Below, piece after piece: positions 56,960 through 64,000 of a stretch of 64,000 nucleotides of DNA. Each line of letters opens with the position of its first letter. Within the stretch, counting starts at the first letter, position 1. The position numbers were made by a program, and so were the translations under genes. The notes under the pieces were generated by a model that saw only the letters and a list, made by a program, of their open reading frames with translations, did not search any database and had not been told where the DNA came from. Source of the DNA: Bidens hawaiensis (Eukaryota > Streptophyta > Magnoliopsida > Asterales > Asteraceae); contig JAIQDT010014623.1 of NCBI GenBank assembly GCA_021521415.1, positions 1-64,000 of the forward strand, read 5' to 3'.

Positions 56960-57859
56960 TTAGCCTTGTCGGTGCAACAAAGAACGGATTGGATGTTTTA
57001 AGTTTTGGAGTTTCTTTACCACGCGAAACATGTAATAACCATTCACCTTAATTTTCCAGCCGTTAGCAATAATATCATTATAACCCGGTTTACCAATTAA
57101 GAAATTAGGGAATTTAAACGGTTTAGGCTTACCTTTAATAAGAGAGGGGAATTTCAATAAACATGGAGAGTGGTCTGAAATCCGGTATGGAAGGAACACC
57201 GCTGTTGAATCATTAAAAATATCCATGAATTTAGAGTTTCACATCACCCTATCAAGCTTTTTGAAAAGACCCATACCCGTTCTCGGTTTATTGTTCCAAG
57301 TGAATTGGAGCCCAACCCCATTTATATCCTCAACTTCAATGTTCTTAACACAAGCACGAAAATCAAGCATCCCAATGGATATTTTGGAAGAACCATGTAA
57401 GCTGTCTTCCAAATTAAGAGCACAATTAAAATCTCCAAGTAAAGCCCAAGGTTTACCACGAGTGAAATGTTTATGAACTGCAAGATTATGCCATAACTCC
57501 CTTCTTTTCAAATAACAATTTTCAGCATACACGAAAGAACAATACATCGCCTTATTATCCAACTTAAACTTTAACCGAACGTGAAGAACCTGGTTCGAAT
57601 AATCAATAACCATTAGATCAACCAAATCCGTATTCCACCCCACAATAATCCGAGTACCTTTATCACACACACTACCATTGCTAGTCCAATCCCAAGTGTT
57701 ACAAATCTTCTTACAAACATCAAAAACCGAATTTAATTGTACGTGAGACTCAAGAATAGCACACACCTGAATATTATTATCTTGGATTACCTTACGAACC
57801 TTTTTTTGTTTAAGAGGGCGGTTCAACCCTCTTATATTCCATGTAGCAATAGTACCCAT
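56960..57859 (-). pseudogene. LINE-C ORF2, endonuclease part only
   Basis: It starts at ATG 57859 in the TAATG overlap with ORF1. The endonuclease domain is mostly present (ATWNIRGLN, LLGDFNCAL). A TGA at 57239-57241 (Gly codon in LINE-A) cuts it, but the frame continues with SDHSPCLL up to the deletion point near 56968. The RT and zinc region are deleted, leaving only the last ~30 codons fused nearby. It cannot support its own reverse transcription. Confidence 0.88.
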
Positions 57860-59376
57860 TAAACACCCAATTCACCGGGTGTGCTTGCACCCTCAGAACC
57901 AATATCCGCTTTCATACTGTTAGCCACATCCGTAAAAAGCTCCTCCACATCATCCTCATCTTCATCACTTTCTGGTTCATCCCCCAAACTACCAAACCGG
58001 TTACTAGTGTGGACATAATGTTTTTCCTTTGACTCAACCCCCACAGCCATAGAAGTTGTAGGTTTACCCACGGGATGATTAGTGTCTTGTCTTTGAGAGG
58101 ATGGTTTATTTACAGGTTGTGTCACAGCAGGTTTAGCTACCGGTCGATAGACAAGATTATGTTTCTTGACTTGCGTAATAAATTTTTTCTTTCCCTTCAC
58201 CCTCTGGAAACCATCATCATTAGTGACTTTCATTGGTTCTTCATTTAACTTTTTATCATGAACTTGTTTCGGGCATTGAGTGTTCGAATGGCCAAACACT
58301 TGACATAAGGAACATCTAGGGGGCTCCCAATCATATTCAATCTTAATCTCCGAGATCTTATTTGTCTCCCCCCACGTATCCGGAACAGCAACAACCAGCT
58401 TCCTTTTAATGTCCTGATTTGCATGAAGTTCAACTTGAACTCTAGCAAAACTACTTCTTCCCCACGATTCCTTACACATATTGGCAGTGTAAGAATCAAC
58501 ACTTATCGGATCCCCAATTCTTGAAACGAGCAAACTTAGACCCTCCTCAGTAAAGGCACCCAGAGGAATATTCTGTAATCTGACCCAAACCGGAACAGAC
58601 CGTATATCCTCCTTTTCCAAATCTGACTCCATAGTCCAAATATTAAGAATAATGGGGACATTCCTAATCATCCAAGGACCATCCTCAATCAGCTGCATCA
58701 TCCCAACTTCCGTATGAAATTTGAAAAAGAAAAACCCTTTCACATTCATCATAAGTCTCGTAAGCCCATATTTGTTCCAATTTTTCTTAGCAAAATACTC
58801 AACAACCGGAAAAGGAAGTCTGTTACCCAAAAAATAACCAAACAAAGTATTAGTAAACCTATCGTTAACTTTCTTGACAGATTCAACCGGGATAACCACA
58901 TCAACTCCTTCCATTGTTGACTCCACATTTAATTTTCTTAATGTTACCTTAGTTGTCTTGTTTTCAAGTTGGACAACACTCACATACGAAGGCTTTGAAT
59001 TTTCCATATTTTTCTCCTTTCCTTCATCCCTTTGAATATTTAAAGAATCAGATCCAAAAACCATGTTATCATCCGAAACAAAGGCTGAAAAACCTCCATC
59101 TTGTTGAGTAGTTAACGAATCAGATCCAAGAGCCTTGTTATCATTCAAAGCCACGGCTGAACAACCACCATCTTTGTTGATTACATCATTTAAAGGAACA
59201 TTGAATGTTGTGTTTGCATCAAACGAAACAGACGAACTTGTAGCATTAGGGTTTCCCGAGGAACCAGTTTTCAGAATTCCCTTACGAGGAAGAACCCCAT
59301 CAATGTTGGTGACCCGATTGGCTGGAAACCCTTGCTTGATACGATCAACAAATCCATTACCACCCTTCTGCTCCAT
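57859..59376 (-). CDS. LINE-C ORF1, DUF4283-type, intact
   Basis: An intact ORF1 homologous to that of LINE-A. It starts at ATG 59376 (MEQKGG), where similarity to LINE-A begins; the frame upstream to 59454 is leader sequence. The DUF4283-like core (LFGYFLGNRLPFPVVEYFAK, GPWMIRN) and the zinc knuckle CSLCQVFGHSNTQC are kept. It ends in the same acidic tail and GASTPGELGV, with TAATG leading into ORF2. Since ORF2 is deleted, this copy could still supply the RNA-binding protein or act as a non-autonomous, ORF1-only element (inference). Confidence 0.88.
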   Translation of the reverse strand: MEQKGGNGFVDRIKQGFPANRVTNIDGVLPRKGILKTGSSGNPNATSSSVSFDANTTFNVPLNDVINKDGGCSAVALNDNKALGSDSLTTQQDGGFSAFVSDDNMVFGSDSLNIQRDEGKEKNMENSKPSYVSVVQLENKTTKVTLRKLNVESTMEGVDVVIPVESVKKVNDRFTNTLFGYFLGNRLPFPVVEYFAKKNWNKYGLTRLMMNVKGFFFFKFHTEVGMMQLIEDGPWMIRNVPIILNIWTMESDLEKEDIRSVPVWVRLQNIPLGAFTEEGLSLLVSRIGDPISVDSYTANMCKESWGRSSFARVQVELHANQDIKRKLVVAVPDTWGETNKISEIKIEYDWEPPRCSLCQVFGHSNTQCPKQVHDKKLNEEPMKVTNDDGFQRVKGKKKFITQVKKHNLVYRPVAKPAVTQPVNKPSSQRQDTNHPVGKPTTSMAVGVESKEKHYVHTSNRFGSLGDEPESDEDEDDVEELFTDVANSMKADIGSEGASTPGELGV

Positions 59377-59930
59377 GCAAAACCCTAGAACGAAAATAAC
59401 ACCCAAGAACAAGAACCAAGAACAAGAGCCAGAATTCCAATCAACAAATAACAACCAAGAACGGCTGATTACTTCTTAATCAAATCGGCTGCCTCAAGAA
59501 GAAACCCTAATCGGCCAAGGAAACCAAGATTCATGCAGCAATAAACCAAGAAACGGGCAAGAAAACCCTAAAACGACCAAGGCACCAAGACAAAACGGCC
59601 AAGAAACTCTTAATCGGCCAAGAAGAACACGGCTGCACCAAGATTCATGCAGCAAAAATCAAAAAACGGCCAAGAAAACCCTAATCGGAACACGGCTGCA
59701 CCAAGAAGAAACCCTAATCTTGATTAACCACAAGATCCTTAATCAGTTAATAGGATTCGATCGATCTAACTAACTATATCAATAGCCGTGATCAATAAGA
59801 AACCTACTAATCAATCAGAACCAAGGATTAGATCAAGATTGATGCAGCAAAAACCAAGAAACAGCCAAGAACCCTAATCGGTTCTCTCTCTAAGGTTCTC
59901 TCTTTTGAAGATTATCACAGTTTGCTAATC
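59377..59930 (-). other. LINE-C 5' UTR, complete
   Basis: It begins at the target duplication. It has degenerate internal repeats of CTTGGCCGATTAGGGTTT and TTGCTGCAT(C/G)AATCTTG type. It shows that the family has a ~550 bp leader. Confidence 0.65.
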
Positions 59931-59946
59931 CCCTAAGTCTGGTCTT
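59931..59946. repeat. Target site duplication of LINE-C, right copy
   Basis: CCCTAAGTCTGGTCTT, identical to 56633-56648. Confidence 0.93.
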
Positions 59947-62884
59947 CCCTTCAAATATCTGAATATTCTTTTCACAGCATTCATGTGGGAGACTTTTGGA
60001 TTTGACTGGAACCTAGCACATACACACACAGCAAACATGATATCTGGTCTTGTTGCAGTCAGATACATCAGAGATCCAATCTTGGCTCTGTATTCATGTT
60101 CATCAACTGACTCCCCCTTTTCATCAGCTATCATCTTTTCTTTGGTGTCCATTGGAGTTGAGGTAGCCTTGTAATCATGACAGGTGAACTTATTCAAAAT
60201 GTCCTGCACATACTTAGCTTGGTGAATGAAGATCCCTTCATCCTTTTGTTGAACTTGCAGTCCCAAAAAGAAATTCATTTCACCCATGGAACTCATGCTG
60301 TACTTGGACTTCATCACCTCTTCAAACTCCAAACACATATTTTCATTTGTAGATCCAAAGATGATATCATCAACATAGACTTGTAAAAGCAGCAAATTTG
60401 ACCCTTGTCTTCTGTAGAAGAATGTCTTGTCAATGGCTCCCCTTGTGAAGCCATTTTCAAGTAAATGAGTTGATAACTCATCATACCATGCTCTAGGAGC
60501 CTGATGCAATCCATAAAGGGCTTTGTTTAACTTATACACACTGTTTGGATACATAGGATCCTCAAAACCTGGTGGTTGAGCCACATACACTTCTTCATCA
60601 ATCTTTCCATTAAGGAATGCAGATTTGACATCAAGCTGGAATACTTTTATGTTCTTTGAGGCAGCATATGCGAGAAAAATTCTTATGGCTTCCAGTCTTG
60701 CAACTGGTGCAAACACTTCCTCAAAGTCTATCGCTTCTTTTTGAAGACATCCCAGTGCTACAAGTCTAGCTTTGTTCTTAATCACCAAACCCCTTTCATC
60801 CCTTTTGTTTCTGAACACCCACTTGGTTACAATTGAATATCTGTCATGTGGCTTGTCTACAAGATCCCATACATGTAAATCTCTAAACTAGGCCAATTCC
60901 TCTTGCATTGCCTCTACCCAACTATTGTCTTTTAAAGCTTGAGCAATATTCTTTGGTTCTAATTGGGATAGAAAGCAAGAGTACAGACAGATGTTTGCTA
61001 TCTCAGAATGACTTCTTGTTACTCTTTCATGCAAGTCACCAATGATATTTTCAGCAGGATGATTCTATTCAACAATAGGAGTTTGTATTATCATATTTGT
61101 AGACAAATTTGTGTCAAGAGTTGTTTCATTGATTTCATGTTCTTCAATGATCAAATCAGCTTCTGCATCATGAAACTCTGATGCTTCATCATTGGTTTGT
61201 CCTGAAGTAGATGCACCATTGTTTCCCATATTCAAACTTTGAAACAAGTCTTGAAATCTTGTTGTGGAAGCATTCTCAACTTCATTTGATTGGTTGCTTG
61301 TGTCACTCCCATTCTGAACATGATCATTTTGTACATAAGGACTATCTTGACTTGTCATTTCCTGATCTTGTTCAATGTCATTGTTTGAGGAGCTTTTCAC
61401 AAAAGTGTATTCCTTTTCTTTCCTAGCAACCTTTTTCCACAATTCTTCCAAGTCCAGTTCATTCTTCTTATTTTCTTCAAGTACACTGGTCTTGTAGAAT
61501 GTATCGTCAAAGTCTTCAGAATAAATCTTGAATGACTTTATTAACTTTTCATGATCAAACAGCCATGTTGCACCACTGACTGTGTTGAATTGATTCTCAT
61601 TAAAAATAATGTCAAATGACTCTATCACACTCAAGTGATCTCTCACATATACTCTGTATGCCTTTGAGTGAGTAGAATATCCAACAAAGAAACAATCTAG
61701 TGACTTAGTTTGAAACTTGTTCAAATAATCTCTAGTGTTCAATAGAAAACATTTGCAACCAAAGGGCTTGAAAAACTTGATGTAAGGCTTTCTGTTATTG
61801 AAAATTTCATATGGAGTCTTGTTATACCTTTTGTTTACAAGTACCCTGTTCTGAACATAACATGCTGCATTGATTGCTTCAGCCCAAAAACTGACAGGCA
61901 GATTTGCATCAGCCAACATGGTTCTGGCAACTTCTATCAAAGTTCTGTTTCTTCTTTCTGCCACACCATTTTGTTCAGGAGTTCTAGGAGCTGAGAATTG
62001 TTGAAGTATTCCTTTCTGTGTGCAGATGTCTTCCATAACTCCATTCTTGAACTCTGTACCATTGTCACTTCTCATCATCTTGACTTTCTTATTCAGCTTA
62101 TTCTCAATCATTGTGACACAACCTTTAATCAACTCAGCAGTCTCATCTTTGGTACTTAGGAAATAAACCCAAGTATATCTTGAATAGTTATCAATGATCA
62201 CCAGACAGTATCTCTTCTTTCCAATACTTGGCACACTCACAGGACCAAAAAGATCCATGTGAAGTAACTCAAGTGGTTGATCAATTGAGTTGATGAGCTT
62301 TGTCTTATGAGTAGACTTGTGTTGTTTTCCCTTCTGACATGAGTCACAATGATCATCTAACTTAAATTCTCTTGTAGGTAAACCAATCACATGTTCACCC
62401 TTGACCAGTCAGTTCATGTTCTTTAAGTTTACATGACACAGTTTCCTATGCCACAATTTAGATTCATTTTCAGTGGCTTTGGAAACAAAACATGCACCAC
62501 CTCTTGAAATAGCTTCTTTCATATTCAACTCATACAAATTGCCATTTCTTGGTGCCATCATCATAATCATTTCAGGTGGGATCACAAACTCAGGTTTTAA
62601 GATGAAACAATGAGAATCATCAAAACTGACTTTGTTACCCTTATCACATATTTGAGATATACTCAACAAATTGTATTGTAGTCCCTCAACATGAAAGACA
62701 TTGTCAAAAGACACTTTCCCATTTGTCAATATCCCTTTACCCACAATCTTTCCACCATTTTCATCACTCCCAAAGGCAACTGGACCCTCATATTTCTCTA
62801 CATAATTCACAAGTGACCTCTTGTCACAAGTCATGTGCCTAGAACAACCACTATCCATATACCATATATCATTCAATGGAGTGG
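59931..62884 (-). pseudogene. E2 pol: protease-integrase-reverse transcriptase, three stops
   Basis: One frame runs through this region. The protease has WYMDSGCSRHMT (catalytic DSG); a pre-integrase segment ends LWHRKLCHVNLK. The integrase has CDSCQKGKQH, DLFGPVSVPS, RSDNGTEF and APRTPEQNGVAERRNRTL. RT has [36 protein letters not shown] and the catalytic YVDDIIFGS, then [11 protein letters not shown]. It is broken by TGA at 62409-62411 and by TAG at 61065-61067 and 60888-60890. The frame also opens with a TAG (62885-62887) and is not the gag frame. It is interrupted after RT by LINE-C and continues at 56632. Otherwise well preserved. Confidence 0.9.
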
Positions 62885-62911
62885 CCTATTCCTACACAAA
62901 GAGAAATTTGA

Positions 62912-63800
62912 TTAGTTCAGTGATGAGATGCAAGCTTCATCAACTTGCAACTTATCAGTGTCAATTTCAGTGGCAGCTTGGGAAGTGAGTGTTGAAGGTT
63001 CAAGATCTTCATGAGTGATTTCCAAGTTGTCTGAATGGTCAGTTTCATAACCACACTCTCTTGGTGTTTTAACAAATGAAGCTGAATTGTTAAGCTCAAC
63101 TGAGTCAGTCATCTTCTCTTGTAAGACATAGTCCTTAGTTTCTGAGAAGTCTCTTACATCAGTCACAGCTTCAACTTTAGCTTCAGTTCTAGGTTTCCAT
63201 GTGAAACCTTGTGGTTCATATCCATGTTTTAACAAGAACTTTTCATCACCAGTGAGTACAGCTTGTTTCTTTCTTTGATATACAGTTTTTCTTCTTGATT
63301 TCTCACTGCCTGATGATTCTTGTGACTCATCAGACTTGACTGAATGAGTATTTTTGGTAAATTTCAATGACTGGTTCTCCATTATCACCTGCTTTTGCTT
63401 CTGAGGTGATTTACTTCTTCTCACATTCTCAGTCATTTGCTTCTTCTTCTTGGTCTCAGCCTTCACTTCAACTCTTGTCTCTATGCTATTCACATTTCCC
63501 TTTCCCAAATACATGGCATACTTCTCTTTGTACAAAACAAAGTCTTGACCAAACTTTGTTCCATTTGGGACATGAAATGGCTGAAACTTGAGTCTCTCAA
63601 TACATGAATCAGTATGGTGTCCATATTCATCACACTTTCTACACCACACCTTTCTTTTGAACATCTCATGTTCTTTTGGTCTCCTGAATCTTTCACTTGG
63701 TTTGGGCTCTCTTATACCAATTGTCTTTTTGTTTTTCAGATTGTCAAAACCAATTGAGAATGGAACAAATTCAGCCATTCTGATGTCACTTCTTTCCAAA
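62912..63800 (-). pseudogene. E2 gag, C-terminal part, cut by LINE-D
   Basis: It begins at the LINE-D junction (frame ...ERSDIRMAEFVPFS). It has one CX2CX4HX4C knuckle, CRKCDEYGHHTDSC, at about residue 53, followed by a basic and Lys/Gln-rich tail (KAETKKKKQMTENVRRSK) and an acidic end. It stops at 62912 (TAA); the protease lies in a different frame. The N-terminal capsid part lies beyond LINE-D, outside the window. Confidence 0.8.
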
Positions 63801-64000
63801 TTTTTTTTGGGTAAAGGGATTCACCCGGTTAAATGCATTCCACACAACCAAAAAAGTACAAGTAATATGACAGAGTGCCATATTAGTTCTCATGTATGAC
63901 ATGCCATACAAGAGTAAACAAAACCAAAACCACCAAACACTGGTAAACACAGCTAAAGCTTACACAAGAACCAAGTAAATAAACAAAACAAAAACAAATC
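63801..64000 (-). mobile_element. L1-type LINE 3' end, LINE-D
   Basis: Eight T (A tail on the minus strand) are followed by GGGTAAAGGGATTCACCCGG and the 3' UTR hairpins of the LINE-A family, almost identical to 39208-39400 in reverse. It is inserted in E2 gag. The rest is outside the window. Confidence 0.92.

Larger units (their letters stand above)
56649..59930 (-). mobile_element. L1-type LINE with internal deletion, LINE-C
   Basis: A 3.28 kb LINE between two 16-bp target copies. It has a full 5' UTR (554 bp), complete ORF1, the first ~300 codons of ORF2 and the 3' UTR. About 2.68 kb (RT to C-terminal region) are missing relative to LINE-A (2748-5426). The junction carries a duplicated 15-bp stretch (AATGACTCTAAAGTT twice, near 56936-56963). 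The intact target duplication shows that it inserted by normal LINE integration. Confidence 0.93.
31524..63800 (-). mobile_element. SIRE-like Ty1-copia element E2 (host of gypsy 2 and LINE-C)
   Basis: Minus-strand order: gag (from 63800), PR, IN, RT, RNase H (to 56147), a 3.9 kb spacer, an accessory gene (52213 to 32917, split by gypsy 2), polypurine tract and the 3' LTR (31524-32776). Removing gypsy 2 and LINE-C leaves about 14 kb in the window. The 5' end is interrupted by LINE-D and runs out of the window. The long 3' extension after pol is typical of Sirevirus/Maximus copia elements. It inserted in the integrase of E1 (junction 31520-31524). Confidence 0.85.

Overview
This window looks like repeat-rich nuclear DNA of a flowering plant. 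The retroelement lineages are plant types: L1-type LINEs with DUF4283-like ORF1 proteins, Tekay/Del-like Ty3-gypsy chromoviruses with tRNA-iMet primer sites, and SIRE/Maximus-like Ty1-copia elements. There is also a fragment resembling plant mitochondrial 26S rRNA. From memory, the 3' accessory genes of the copia elements resemble retrotransposon-borne proteins common in Asteraceae, so a composite-family plant is my best guess (inference). I see no ordinary host gene; essentially all of the 64 kb is mobile DNA, much of it nested.

Layout. 1-5718: coding-intact L1-type LINE (LINE-A, + strand), inserted in an LTR. 5719-17696: Ty3-gypsy element 1 (minus strand) in a tandem LTR / internal / LTR / truncated-internal arrangement. 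17697-23195: two tandem ~2.77 kb units with an old plus-strand copia 3' fragment (E3), an unidentified ~1.3 kb sequence X, and a piece of the E1 LTR. 22810-31523: old copia element E1 (minus): 3' LTR, polypurine tract, broken accessory gene, spacer with inverted repeats, a nuclear mitochondrial rRNA fragment, a tandem hairpin module and a decayed pol. 31524-63800: younger SIRE-like copia E2 (minus), inserted in the E1 integrase. In transcription order E2 has gag, PR-IN-RT-RNaseH, a 3.9 kb spacer, a long accessory gene and a 3' LTR. E2 is itself interrupted by gypsy element 2 (35387-50412, +, two 3.7 kb LTRs, almost intact gag-pol), by LINE-C (56649-59930, internal deletion, 16-bp target duplication) and by LINE-D (63801-end). 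LINE-B (37670-39402) sits in the left LTR of gypsy 2.

How the parts work together. Each LTR element encodes capsid protein (gag) and protease, integrase, reverse transcriptase and RNase H (pol). The copia elements add a long coiled-coil accessory gene in the position of the SIRE env-like gene, and both gypsy elements add an acidic/coiled-coil ORF before gag. Most copies are defective. LINE-A keeps both ORFs, joined by a TAATG stop/start overlap, and gypsy 2 has a single premature stop.

Most interesting signals: (1) an array of near-perfect inverted repeats in the U3 promoter of the E1 LTR whose outer arm bases differ between copies but stay complementary, with the same motif recurring before the accessory gene; (2) a parallel but different short motif (CTCGG/CCCGG) in both the LTR and spacer of E2; (3) a ~130-bp hairpin module, present twice in tandem in both E1 and E2, whose inner stems covary. 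Together these suggest a structured, regulatory pol-to-accessory-gene segment in this copia lineage.
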